Assembly (NCBI RefSeq): GCF_017498545.1
Contig: NZ_CP071793.1
Coordinates: 5,853,001-5,917,000 of the forward strand
DNA length: 64,000 nt
Direction of reading: 5' to 3'
DNA from: Sulfidibacter corallicola
Lineage (GTDB): Bacteria > Acidobacteriota > Holophagae > Acanthopleuribacterales > Acanthopleuribacteraceae
The position numbers and the translations under genes were made by a program. Below the pieces are notes generated by a model, which ran no database searches, was not told the DNA's origin, and worked only from the letters and a program-made list of their open reading frames with translations. Within the stretch, counting starts at the first letter, position 1. Each line of letters starts with the position of its first letter. Positions 46,061-54,753 of the stretch are shown here, in pieces.

Positions 46061-47245
46061 ATGGTGGAACGACAAGTCGATACACAACCGAAGTCCCAGC
46101 AACCGAACCGGGGCGGGAAGGCCCGGCGGGTCATTGCCGTGCACTCGGCCAAGGGCGGCGTCGGCAAGTCCACGCTGTGCGTCAATCTGGCCGTGACCCT
46201 TGCCCGGCGTGGGTTGCGGGTTGGTCTGCTCGATGCCGACCTGCATGGACCCAGCGCCACCATCATGCTCGGAAACGCGGAATGGCCCGATCCCGGGCCG
46301 GACGAAAATACCATCCTTCCCCTGCGCGCCCACGGCATTCAGTTCCTCAGCATGGGTAACCTGGTGACGGGAAAGACCCCGGTCATCTGGCGTGGGGCCA
46401 TGGTTCACCAAATGCTGTCCCAGTTCTATCGGAACGTGATTTGGGATGATCTCGACTACCTGTTTCTGGACATGCCGCCAGGCACGGGAGATGCCCTGTT
46501 GACGACGGCCCAGGTCGAGCCGCCGACAGGGGTCCTGGTCGTCACGACGCCCCAGGAATTGAGCCTGGTGGACACCCTGCGCGGCATGCGTGCCTTCCGC
46601 GATATGAACGTGCCCATTCTCGGGTTCGTGGAGAACATGAGTTACTTGATCTGCGGATCATGTTCCCATCGCGACGACCTCTTCGGCGAAGGAAGTACCG
46701 AAGCCTTGGCCGAAGAATTGGATTACCCGTTGTTGGGCTCGGTTCCGATCGAACCGGAGATCTGCGCTTCGAGCGATCGCGGGACGCCTTTCGTGATCGG
46801 TCACCCCGATTCCGAGTCCAGTGCGGTGTTGGGTCGAATTGCCGAACGCCTGATCGAGCTCGTGGACGAAAGGGCGGCCGATTCGGCGTTGAGCCTGGAA
46901 TGGCGCGAGATGGATTGGCTGGAACGCAGTCCGGAGCCGCCCGAAGACGCACCGAAATCCGAGTTGCCGTTGCAACTCATGTGGCAAGTCAGCAACGATG
47001 AATTGGGATTGATGTGGTCGGATGGCGAACGACGCATCATCGGCGTGCGGAATCTGCGGTTGGCGTGTCCCTGTGCGCGCTGCGTGGACGAAGTCACCGG
47101 AAAGAAACTGCTCGATCCACTGACCGTTCCGGACGACATCACCCTCACCAAGGTGGAAGTGGTCGGCCGTTACGGCATCGCCCCCCATTTTTCGGATGGA
47201 CACCATACCGGCATTTTCACCTTCCCCTATTTGCGCGAGATCTGA
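46061..47245 (+). CDS. Mrp-family ATPase fused to C-terminal DUF971 domain
   Basis: 394 residues. Residues of about 20-270 are Mrp-like: SAKGGVGKSTLCVNLA, LHGPSATIML, LDMPPGTGDALL, and a C-x-x-C (CGSC). There is no N-terminal MIP18 domain, unlike the upstream paralogue. Residues of about 305-390 match DUF971/GBBH-like N: LMWSDGERRIIGVRNLRLACPCARCVDE, then an FTFPYLREI end. DUF971 is seen near Fe-S and cofactor genes. The fusion implies a link between cluster transfer and this domain, perhaps giving the protein a dedicated target or extra cluster site. Confidence 0.85.
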   Translation: MVERQVDTQPKSQQPNRGGKARRVIAVHSAKGGVGKSTLCVNLAVTLARRGLRVGLLDADLHGPSATIMLGNAEWPDPGPDENTILPLRAHGIQFLSMGNLVTGKTPVIWRGAMVHQMLSQFYRNVIWDDLDYLFLDMPPGTGDALLTTAQVEPPTGVLVVTTPQELSLVDTLRGMRAFRDMNVPILGFVENMSYLICGSCSHRDDLFGEGSTEALAEELDYPLLGSVPIEPEICASSDRGTPFVIGHPDSESSAVLGRIAERLIELVDERAADSALSLEWREMDWLERSPEPPEDAPKSELPLQLMWQVSNDELGLMWSDGERRIIGVRNLRLACPCARCVDEVTGKKLLDPLTVPDDITLTKVEVVGRYGIAPHFSDGHHTGIFTFPYLREI

Positions 47246-47273
47246 GCCGGGCCCGGTCGAAAGGAAACCGGGC

Positions 47274-48347
47274 TCAGCGTGTCTTCATGGCTTTTTCCAT
47301 GGACCGCACCTTGTTGGTGATTTCCACGGCCATCTGATCGAGTGGCGCCTGTTTCTCGACCGCCCCGATCTCGAAGGCTTCGCGGGGCATGCCGTACACC
47401 ACGCAGCTCTCCTGGTTCTGGCCCAGCGTTCGCCCGCCTGCCTGGCGCAGCTTCAACAGGCCGTTGGCGCCGTCGCGGCCCATTCCCGTCAGAATGACCC
47501 CGAGGGCGTTGGCGCCCACTTCGCGTGAAAGTGACTCCATCAACACGTCCACCGATGGACAATGGCCGCATACCGTTTCACCCGCATCGCATTTGACCGA
47601 ATAGATCCCCCCACGCCGAACCACGCGGACGTGTTTGTCGCCCGGAGCGATCAAGGCCTGACCGGCGATCACGCGGTCGCCGTCCGTCGCTTCCTTCACC
47701 AGCAGGTTGCACTGCTGGTTCAGCCGTTGGGCGAACATGCGCGTGAATCCCGGCGGCATGTGCTGGACGATGACGATACCGGGGGTATCCGTGGGCAGGG
47801 AAACCAGGATCTCGCGAATGGCTTCGGTCCCGCCCGTGCTGGCGCCGATGCCGATGACCTTGTCGGTGGATTCGGCCAGGGCTCGGCGACCGGAGCTCGG
47901 CGCCGCCTTGGGAACGCGACGGTTCTTCCAGTAACTGACATTTACGGTGGATGCGATTTTTACCTTGGTGCGGAGTTCCTGCATCATGATGGTCAGGCCT
48001 GCGCCCACGTTCGAGCTGGGTTTGGTGACGATCTCCACCGCACCGGCCTCCATCGCGTCCAGGGTGATCTGCTTGCCCCGCTCGGTCAGGGCGCTGACGA
48101 TGACCACCGGAAGCGGAAACTGAGGCATCAGCTTGCGGAGGAACTCGACACCGTCCATGCGCGGCATCTCGACGTCCAGGGTCAAGACGTCCGGACGTAG
48201 CTGAATGATCTTGTCGCGGGCGATGTACGGGTTACTGGCCGTGCCAACGACCTCGATGCCCGGATCCTGCCCCAACCCCTGGGAGATGACTTGACGTACC
48301 AAGGCCGAATCGTCGACCACCAATACCCGAATCTTTTTCCGTTCCAT
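47274..48347 (-). CDS. cheB: CheB, protein-glutamate methylesterase / response regulator
   Basis: 357 residues. The N-terminal receiver domain begins RVLVVDDSALVRQV and has the phosphoacceptor D58 in LTLDVEMPRMDG. The C-terminal CheB domain has GIGASTGGTEAI (catalytic Ser), VQHMPPGFTRMFAQRL (catalytic His) and ILTGMGRDGANGL (Asp). It removes methyl groups from, and deamidates, chemoreceptors. It is third in a cheD-cheR-cheB operon on the minus strand. It ends against the DUF971 fusion gene; an inverted repeat (47251-47257 with 47267-47273) lies between the stops. Confidence 0.93.
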   Translation of the reverse strand: MERKKIRVLVVDDSALVRQVISQGLGQDPGIEVVGTASNPYIARDKIIQLRPDVLTLDVEMPRMDGVEFLRKLMPQFPLPVVIVSALTERGKQITLDAMEAGAVEIVTKPSSNVGAGLTIMMQELRTKVKIASTVNVSYWKNRRVPKAAPSSGRRALAESTDKVIGIGASTGGTEAIREILVSLPTDTPGIVIVQHMPPGFTRMFAQRLNQQCNLLVKEATDGDRVIAGQALIAPGDKHVRVVRRGGIYSVKCDAGETVCGHCPSVDVLMESLSREVGANALGVILTGMGRDGANGLLKLRQAGGRTLGQNQESCVVYGMPREAFEIGAVEKQAPLDQMAVEITNKVRSMEKAMKTR

Positions 48348-48367
48348 AAGCTACCTTGAAAAGTTCG

Positions 48368-49216
48368 TTATATCTTGCGATAGGCCGCTGGTTGCAGGTA
48401 CTGAAAGCCCTGAGTATTTCGCGCAAGTGATTCCGAGTGACCGATGAACAGGTAACCGCCCGGAGCCAAACTTTCGTGAATTTTTCGAACCACATGATCT
48501 TTTGTCGGTTGATCGAAATAAATCATTACATTTCGGCAAAAAACTACGTCGAACGGCTTTTTGAAGGGGTAGAGTCGGTTTATCAGATTAAAACGTCGAT
48601 AAGTTATCTCGCGTCGCAACCGGTCGATGACCTCGTACTGGCCCATCGTCGATTTTTGGAAATATTTCTTGAATAGCACCGGCGGTAGGGTTTTTACCTG
48701 TTCCTCGGTATATCGCCCCCTGCGCGCTTTTTCCAGTGCTTGCTGGGATATGTCGGTGGCCAGCACGCCGGCGTCCCACATTCCGTATTGGCCGCCGAAG
48801 AACTCCATGATCAGCATGGCCAACATGTAGGGTTCTTCCCCGGTCGAGGCCGCCGCGCACCAAACCCGCAGGTCGCGCGAGTTCCGGCCGGTGTGGCGAC
48901 GCACAATTTCGGGAAGGCAGGTCTTGTAGAACAGGTCGAAGTGATCGGCCTCCCGGTTGAAAAAGGTGTAGTTGGTGGTGATGCGATTGACCAACTCGGT
49001 CAGGTTGCGGTCCGAGGGGTGGGTGCACAGGTAATTGTAATAATCGCGAAAGCTCTTGAATTTGCCTTGTCGGATCACCTGCTGCAGGCGCCGCACCAGA
49101 AGCGATCGCTTGGCCTCAGTCAGGTGAATACCGAAATTGTTGTAGATCAGGTCCTGAAACAGCTTGAATTCCGCATCCTGGATCTCCATCATGCCGTCCA
49201 GGCGGAACTCGTTCAT
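48368..49216 (-). CDS. cheR: CheR, chemotaxis protein methyltransferase
   Basis: 282 residues from the ATG at 49216, with GGAAG upstream; the alternative ATG at 49264 would overlap cheD. An all-alpha N-terminal domain is followed by the SAM-binding domain: VWCAAASTGEEPYMLAM (motif I), a DIS motif in VLATDISQQALEKARRGRY, and VFCRNVMIYFD. It would methylate receptor glutamates using SAM. It sits 34 bases after cheD and 20 bases before cheB. No receptor or CheA/CheW gene lies in the window. Confidence 0.93.
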   Translation of the reverse strand: MNEFRLDGMMEIQDAEFKLFQDLIYNNFGIHLTEAKRSLLVRRLQQVIRQGKFKSFRDYYNYLCTHPSDRNLTELVNRITTNYTFFNREADHFDLFYKTCLPEIVRRHTGRNSRDLRVWCAAASTGEEPYMLAMLIMEFFGGQYGMWDAGVLATDISQQALEKARRGRYTEEQVKTLPPVLFKKYFQKSTMGQYEVIDRLRREITYRRFNLINRLYPFKKPFDVVFCRNVMIYFDQPTKDHVVRKIHESLAPGGYLFIGHSESLARNTQGFQYLQPAAYRKI

Positions 49217-49250
49217 AAAATCTTCCTGATTCAATCCGAACGCCCCTTCG

Positions 49251-49844
49251 TCAAGATGTCCCACTGGAGAGGCGTGGATACCAGTCGGTACGCCGAATCT
49301 GAGCGACTCGTGCGACGACCGACTCGCCGGTGAGGCAATTGAAAATCACCTTGCGGCCGCGGTTGCCACCCACATCCATGGTGCTGATCGTGATTCCGTT
49401 CTTGGTCAACGTGTCCACTCCTACCTGCACGTTCTCTTTGTGCAGTTGGGGCCGATAATCGGCGTGATCCCGGTTTTCGGCACCACCGAAGACCTGAGCT
49501 TCCAGATCGGCTCGATTGGAGCCAGTCATTAAAAACTGGCGAATCAGCCAGGACAGGGCCGGAATCGCGTAGAGTGAAGTGGCCGGTTGCCCCTGGCGCA
49601 GGTGGGGCAAGCAGTAGTGGGTCATGCCGCCGATACCGCGTCGCGAATCGTGGAGCGTCACCGCGACGGTGGCCCCCACGACGGTCCATAACCGTGCGAA
49701 TTCGGAGGGGACGAAACCGTATCCAGGTTTGATGAAAGAGGAGTCCGGCTCGCGCCGGGTACATTCGGTTTTATTCACGAGCTGCTCTGTGTGTGGATTT
49801 GGGAAACCCGAACCGTCCTTCGGGTGCAGGTCACATAGCGACAC
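49251..49844 (-). CDS. cheD: CheD-like receptor deamidase with catalytic Cys replaced
   Basis: 197 residues. CheD signatures are clear: VVGATVAVTLHD, RRGIGGMTHYCLP, VFGGAEN and STMDVGGNRGRKVIFNCLTGE. In the family the first block reads GSCVAV, whose Cys is the nucleophile. Here it is Gly-Ala-Thr59, while the His 17 residues later (H76) is kept. It is therefore probably not a deamidase, though it may still bind CheC-like or receptor partners. It leads the cheD-cheR-cheB operon. The ATG at 49844 is used; the divergent side is a 520-base gap. Confidence 0.82.
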   Translation of the reverse strand: MSLCDLHPKDGSGFPNPHTEQLVNKTECTRREPDSSFIKPGYGFVPSEFARLWTVVGATVAVTLHDSRRGIGGMTHYCLPHLRQGQPATSLYAIPALSWLIRQFLMTGSNRADLEAQVFGGAENRDHADYRPQLHKENVQVGVDTLTKNGITISTMDVGGNRGRKVIFNCLTGESVVARVAQIRRTDWYPRLSSGTS

Positions 49845-50364
49845 CCATTTGGCCAGGTCGATCCGAGAAGCGAGTTTCCAAGTACGTGCCGGTGCGCGAA
49901 CCGATCACGCGTCGCCATGGTTGATGTGAAGTGCTCCAACCACTCGGTTTGCCTTATCCCATTCCTCCCTTGGAAACCGAGAAACAGCGGACCTTAAAAG
50001 TAGTGTTTGTAGAGACTATGTTAATTCGAATGAAAAGGATTAATCAATAAGAAAGCAGGTGTCGGGTATTCTCGCGCGAACGAGTGACGGTTCTGCGCCT
50101 GGTGAATCTTGCGACCGTTTGACTTTTGCCAAGCATCCTCGTACCTGGATTCCGGCGTGAGCCCCAACACCGGATCGCGAGTTGTGAACCGCGCTTGTCG
50201 GGGGCTGGTGGTTTGTTATGCGTTTTGTTCCTATGATATTCTTTCGGCCGCCGAGAAGGGGATATCCACCTGGCTCGCGACGCTTGGCTCGGGGCATTGT
50301 CCTTGCACGCGTTCAGATTCTCGATCGAAACACGCATCATCCCGAACACACCGGAGAACCTTAC
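49845..50364. other. divergent intergenic region cheD / TonB receptor
   Basis: 520 bases. Short frames on both strands (one reaching back to 50218 in phase with the receptor) have no signal peptide or ribosome site. An AT-rich patch at about 50000-50050 may hold promoters. I saw no cobalamin riboswitch box upstream of the receptor. Confidence 0.4.
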
Positions 50365-52605
50365 ATGCTATCCATGCTTCTTTTCCTCCAACTGTACCTG
50401 TCCCCGCACGCGTGGGCCGGACCCGTATCGGTCAACCTCCACAGCGAAGACGTCACGACCTTCGAGGGATGGTACATCAAGCTGGATACTGGACTTGTCC
50501 TGGACTTTTCCCAGGTCGGTGCGGTGCAACTGACCGTTCCCGCGGACAGTCGCACCTTCGAGATCGTCAATGCCCAGGGCAGCACCCTGCTCGTGGGCGC
50601 TTGGACCAACTACCACGGCCAGAACCCCGTCACCCTCGCCGTCTCCGATTCGGAAGTGATTCTTCACGAGGTCGTGACCGCCAGCCGCATGCGACAGTCT
50701 ACCTGGGACGTACCCGGTGAAATTTCGGTCATTCGCCCCGATTCACAGAAAGAGCGTGCCGTGACCCAAACCTCCGATTGGCTGAAGGAAGAAGCGGAGG
50801 TCCTGCTCCAAAAAACCAACTTGGGTGGCGGCTCGCCCATCATTCGCGGTATGTCGGGCAATCGGGTGTTGTTGATGGTGGACGGGTTCCGTCTCAACAA
50901 TGCCACCTATCGATTGGGCCTGAACCAGTACCTCAACACGGTGCCCGCGGCATCCGTGGCGCAATTCGAAGTACTCAGCGGGCCGAGCGGTGTGCAGTAC
51001 GGCAGCGACGGGTTGGGCGGCACCGTCCATCTCCGCAGCGTCGATCCGGCCAACGTGGAGGACGACGAACTGCGCTACAGCGGCTTCTACAGCAGCGCGG
51101 ACAGTACCAACACTCATTTGCTCAGCGGCAACTGGAAGCGGGGCGATCTCTCGATTCAGGGACATTTCAAGTACAGCCGTTTTCAGGATTTGGAAGCCGC
51201 CGACCCCGTGGGGGAACAGATTCCCACCGGTTACGACGGCTGGGACGGCTCTCTCAACGCCACCTGGACCATCGACGAGGACCAACGGTTGCGCGTCATC
51301 AACGGGCTCTCGCGTGCGGCCCATGTGCCGCGCACGGATCGCATTCTGTCGGGTCGTGACTTGCTGTGGGAGTACCACCCTCAGCAGTTTTCGATGCACG
51401 CGCTGCGATATGAAAATTCACGCCACCGCACATGGGCCGACCACTTCGACATCGGCCTGGGCTACATGAACCAGGACGAGGGCAATCGACGCATTTCTAC
51501 CGGATCGCCCGATAGCCTGAGAGAGACGCGAGACCTGGTGGACACCCTCCAGTTCAACGGCACCTTCACCAAGATCGGCCGCGGGGTTCAGTGGGTCTAC
51601 GGCTTCGACGTGGCGCACGACACCATCGATTCCAGCGCCGAACGCATCGATCTGGTGACCGGCGAGATCACGCCCGACGACGCCAAGTTCCCCGACGACG
51701 CCGCGTACCGCGCGATCGGGATCTTCACCACCGCCGACATCTCGTTGGGCGAGGGCCACACCTTGCGTGCCGGCCTGCGCCATTCCTGGGTCGATCTGGA
51801 GGGCACGCTGGCCGAACCGCTCGGTTTGGTGAAGCAGGACAACAGCGAGCTGACGCCCTCGTTGAGTTGGCGCGTCAAACGCGAGCGCTTCGTATTGAGC
51901 CTGGGAGCCAGCCAGGGCTTTCGGGCGCCCAGCTTGGAGGACAGTCTCGCGTTGGGGCCCAGCAACCAGGGGTTCGACGCGCCCAACCCCGATCTCGAGC
52001 CCGAACGGTTGTGGAACTACGAGGCCAACCTGCGCTTCCGGCTTCCCGGCGTCTTGGTGCAAACCGCCGTCTATCACAGCCGCTACGAAGACCTGATGGA
52101 AAAGATTCCGGGTACCTACCTGGGCCAGGACACCTTTCAGGGCGAGCCGGTCTTCATTCTCGACAACGTGGGCGAGGCCGAGATCGACGGCGTCTCGATT
52201 CAGCTTTCCGGACACTGGCACAAACGCCACGACTGGCAGGTGGATGCGGCCTGGACCGAGGGGACCGCCACCGACCGCGACGAGCCGATGCGCCGCATTC
52301 CACCGCTGCGGGGCAACCTGATGTGGCGGTATCGCGCCGATGTCTGGGGGCTGACCGGTACCTTCAGTTGGGCCGATCCCCAGGATCGCCTGAGTTCGGG
52401 CGATATCAGCGACAGCCGCATCCCCGAGGGCGGCACGCCGGGATACGGCGTGATCCACCTGCGCGGCCACTACCGGTTCAGCGAGACCCTGTCGCTCAAA
52501 CTGGGCCTGGAGAACCTGACCGACAAGCTCTACCAGCAACACGGTTCGGGTGTATTCGAGCCGGGCCGTCGCGCCGTACTCGAGCTGCAGGCCATGTGGC
52601 GTTGA
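50365..52605 (+). CDS. TonB-dependent outer-membrane receptor
   Basis: 746 residues from the ATG at 50365 (GGAGA upstream). A signal peptide (MLSMLLFLQLYLSPHAWA) precedes a short beta-domain of about 90 residues. The plug begins near EVVTASRM and includes the conserved GSPIIRGMSGNRVLLMVDGFR and GPSGVQYGSDGLGG. A barrel of about 600 residues then runs to LENLTDKLYQQHGSGVFEPGR. Such receptors import siderophores, vitamins or glycans with energy from TonB-ExbBD, which is not encoded here. The ligand is unknown. Confidence 0.9.
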   Translation: MLSMLLFLQLYLSPHAWAGPVSVNLHSEDVTTFEGWYIKLDTGLVLDFSQVGAVQLTVPADSRTFEIVNAQGSTLLVGAWTNYHGQNPVTLAVSDSEVILHEVVTASRMRQSTWDVPGEISVIRPDSQKERAVTQTSDWLKEEAEVLLQKTNLGGGSPIIRGMSGNRVLLMVDGFRLNNATYRLGLNQYLNTVPAASVAQFEVLSGPSGVQYGSDGLGGTVHLRSVDPANVEDDELRYSGFYSSADSTNTHLLSGNWKRGDLSIQGHFKYSRFQDLEAADPVGEQIPTGYDGWDGSLNATWTIDEDQRLRVINGLSRAAHVPRTDRILSGRDLLWEYHPQQFSMHALRYENSRHRTWADHFDIGLGYMNQDEGNRRISTGSPDSLRETRDLVDTLQFNGTFTKIGRGVQWVYGFDVAHDTIDSSAERIDLVTGEITPDDAKFPDDAAYRAIGIFTTADISLGEGHTLRAGLRHSWVDLEGTLAEPLGLVKQDNSELTPSLSWRVKRERFVLSLGASQGFRAPSLEDSLALGPSNQGFDAPNPDLEPERLWNYEANLRFRLPGVLVQTAVYHSRYEDLMEKIPGTYLGQDTFQGEPVFILDNVGEAEIDGVSIQLSGHWHKRHDWQVDAAWTEGTATDRDEPMRRIPPLRGNLMWRYRADVWGLTGTFSWADPQDRLSSGDISDSRIPEGGTPGYGVIHLRGHYRFSETLSLKLGLENLTDKLYQQHGSGVFEPGRRAVLELQAMWR

Positions 52606-52767
52606 GGGAGAGCGACGACGGCGTAGCGGCCGAATCTGGTGGGGAAATGTGATTTCTCGACGTGAATTTTTCGGGGGAATGCGTTGTGAGAGGTTTTGGG
52701 CTGACGTACCTCACTTTAATTTAGATAGAATGTTCTAACCATATGCCCTGAACCTTTGGAGGCTCGA

Positions 52768-53940
52768 TTGGCCACCTTGCTTAAAAAACTGACCGTTGAC
52801 AACTATCGGTCTATTCAGAAGCTCGAGTTGGAACTCGGAGATCGCTGTGTGTTTTTTGGTCCGAACGGATCTGGGAAATCCTCTTTGTTGGATACTCTCT
52901 GGTTTGTTCGCGATTGCTTCATTCGTGGTGTTGATCAGGCTTCGTCGAGAAGGGGACACGGCATTGGCATGCGGTGGGATGGCGCAGATCCCGACGACCA
53001 GATCAGGGTCGGTATCGAAACAACCCATGGCGATTATGGCATGTCGTTCGGCTTCGCCAAGGGTCGGATAGATGCCTATGTCGGAGAGATACTGCACGAT
53101 TCGGGGAAGCTCATTCTCAAACGTTCCATTGGTAGTGCCAAAGTCTCCCTGACGACCCAACCTGGAAAGTTCAAATCAATTAGCCTGCCCGAGCCCGAAA
53201 AACCCGCTTTGACCATGGCGCGCACTTCGGGCGTGGCGTCGAGCGCCCTTGCAGAAGTCGACAATATACTTCGGCGAATCAGTTATTACCATGCCCGTTC
53301 GATGGATCTTCACGCGTTGAAATGGCGAGGAAGCGAGTCGAGTCCCACCACCTTGCTGAGCGATCGATGTGGCAATCTTTGGTCGGTGATTCGAAACCTT
53401 AATGACAAACGGGATCTGGATCATCGATATCAACAAATCGTCGCGTTCATGAAGAGGGCATTTCCCGAATTCAACGGTTTTTTCATCGAGCAAACAGGTC
53501 CCTCCAGTCTGTATGCGTATTTTCAGGAGAGGCACCGCAGTGAGCCCATTATGGCTTCGGGGGTGTCCGATGGTTATTTGACCATGCTCATTCTATTGAC
53601 CGCGCTTTTCTCGATGGGGACCGATGTGAATGAGCTCGTCATCTTCGACGAACCAGATATCTCCCTGCATCCCCATGCTCTATCCGTTTTTGCGGATGCC
53701 GTCAAACTCGCGACTCGAGAATGGGGAAAACAAGTCCTCATTGCCACGCATTCTCCTGTGCTGATCAGTCAATTCCAAGCTGCGGACATATACGCCATGT
53801 CCCTGGGGGGTCAAGGCGAGGCGTTGGTCACGCCATTGACCCAAATCGACGGAATCGGCGATCTTTTGGAAGACTACTCCGTTGGCTCCCTTTACATGGC
53901 GGAAGTCATCGCGCCTCAAAGCAAAGACAGCGAGGTCTGA
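52768..53940 (+). CDS. AAA-family ATPase (AAA_21/OLD-like)
   Basis: 390 residues from a TTG at 52768 with GGAGG five bases upstream; no ATG in phase starts the domain. The N-terminus LTVDNYRSIQKLELELG is the usual entry of RecF/SMC-like ATPases. Walker A is GPNGSGKS at 31-38, a signature-like MASGVSDGYLTMLILL follows, Walker B is LVIFDEPDISLHP (D294, E295), and IATHSPVLIS is the switch His motif. The DNA is lower in GC than its neighbours. It abuts a TOPRIM-like gene, an arrangement of OLD/PARIS-like phage-defence pairs. The defence role is inference. Confidence 0.82.
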   Translation: MATLLKKLTVDNYRSIQKLELELGDRCVFFGPNGSGKSSLLDTLWFVRDCFIRGVDQASSRRGHGIGMRWDGADPDDQIRVGIETTHGDYGMSFGFAKGRIDAYVGEILHDSGKLILKRSIGSAKVSLTTQPGKFKSISLPEPEKPALTMARTSGVASSALAEVDNILRRISYYHARSMDLHALKWRGSESSPTTLLSDRCGNLWSVIRNLNDKRDLDHRYQQIVAFMKRAFPEFNGFFIEQTGPSSLYAYFQERHRSEPIMASGVSDGYLTMLILLTALFSMGTDVNELVIFDEPDISLHPHALSVFADAVKLATREWGKQVLIATHSPVLISQFQAADIYAMSLGGQGEALVTPLTQIDGIGDLLEDYSVGSLYMAEVIAPQSKDSEV

Positions 53941-53941
53941 A

Positions 53942-54679
53942 TTGGAGGAGCGTCATCAGTTCTTGAGGTTTGGCTTGTTCGTGACGGGAGAGGGAGAAAG
54001 GGAACACCTGCCGAAGCTGTTTGTGAGTTTGGCTGAAACAAGAGCCTGCCATTTCGAGGTCGTACGGAAAGTCGAGCAATTGAGTCCTCGGAGAGAAAGA
54101 TCCAAAAACCTCAAATTGGCGGGCCTTCCAACCAGAGATGAAGAGTTGGGTCTTGCCGTTCGAGGCTATCTCAGTCGAGGGCCGGACCACTTCGCCCTCG
54201 TTGTGGACGATCTGGAATTCGATCGGCGCGACGTCGAACGAGAAACCTTTGGTCGATACCGCCAGGCCTTGGATACGGTGTTGTCCGATACCCAGCGGGA
54301 TAGGGCCTCCGTTCATTTTTTGGTTTATATGCTCGAGGCTTATTATTTCGCGCATGCCGATGCAACCAATACTGCGCTGGATCTGAGCCCGGGAATTGAA
54401 GATTTCGTGGGAGATGTGGAAACGATCCGACATCCAAAAAATGAACTGAAAAAAATAGCTCCGAACTTCCGAGAACGATCTGCGGCACAAGCGGTTCTCG
54501 AATTGTTGGATGTTCGCTACGTACTTAGCAACGAAGCCACCTGTACCGGATTGCGGACCATGTTCGTGTGGTGTCTCGAAAAATTGATGCAATTTGGTCC
54601 CGATTGGGTGCCTGAGTTTTCCCCTGAAGTTTATCGCCGAACGGACGGTCGCCTTAGAGATTCGACCCGCGGGCAATAA
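53942..54679 (+). CDS. TOPRIM-like protein (DUF4276-type), putative nuclease effector
   Basis: 245 residues, starting at a TTG (53942) one base after the ATPase stop; a second TTG at 53963 with GGAGGAG upstream would remove seven residues. It shows FVTGEGEREHLPKL (Glu17-x-Glu19), VVDDLEFDR (Asp89-Asp90-Leu-Glu92) and an MLEAYYFA motif with Glu132, the order of acidic residues in TOPRIM/DUF4276 folds. I infer the domain from these motifs only. With the ATPase gene it forms an apparent two-gene unit of lower GC, plausibly acquired. Confidence 0.65.
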   Translation: MEERHQFLRFGLFVTGEGEREHLPKLFVSLAETRACHFEVVRKVEQLSPRRERSKNLKLAGLPTRDEELGLAVRGYLSRGPDHFALVVDDLEFDRRDVERETFGRYRQALDTVLSDTQRDRASVHFLVYMLEAYYFAHADATNTALDLSPGIEDFVGDVETIRHPKNELKKIAPNFRERSAAQAVLELLDVRYVLSNEATCTGLRTMFVWCLEKLMQFGPDWVPEFSPEVYRRTDGRLRDSTRGQ

Positions 54680-54753
54680 TTTGGATCATCAACTTCCCAG
54701 TATGGTCTCGTCAGGGCTGGATGTTGAGGGTATGTACGAGAGTCTTGCGTCGG

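Noticed and set aside
49251..49264. Extending CheR to the ATG at 49264, overlapping the CheD end.
   Set aside because: The ATG at 49216 has a good GGAAG and the CheR domain begins there; the extension adds no domain.
49845..50364. Cobalamin riboswitch or other leader RNA upstream of the TonB receptor, also looked for near icmF and the second receptor.
   Set aside because: No B12 box or conserved secondary-structure element was seen in these gaps.
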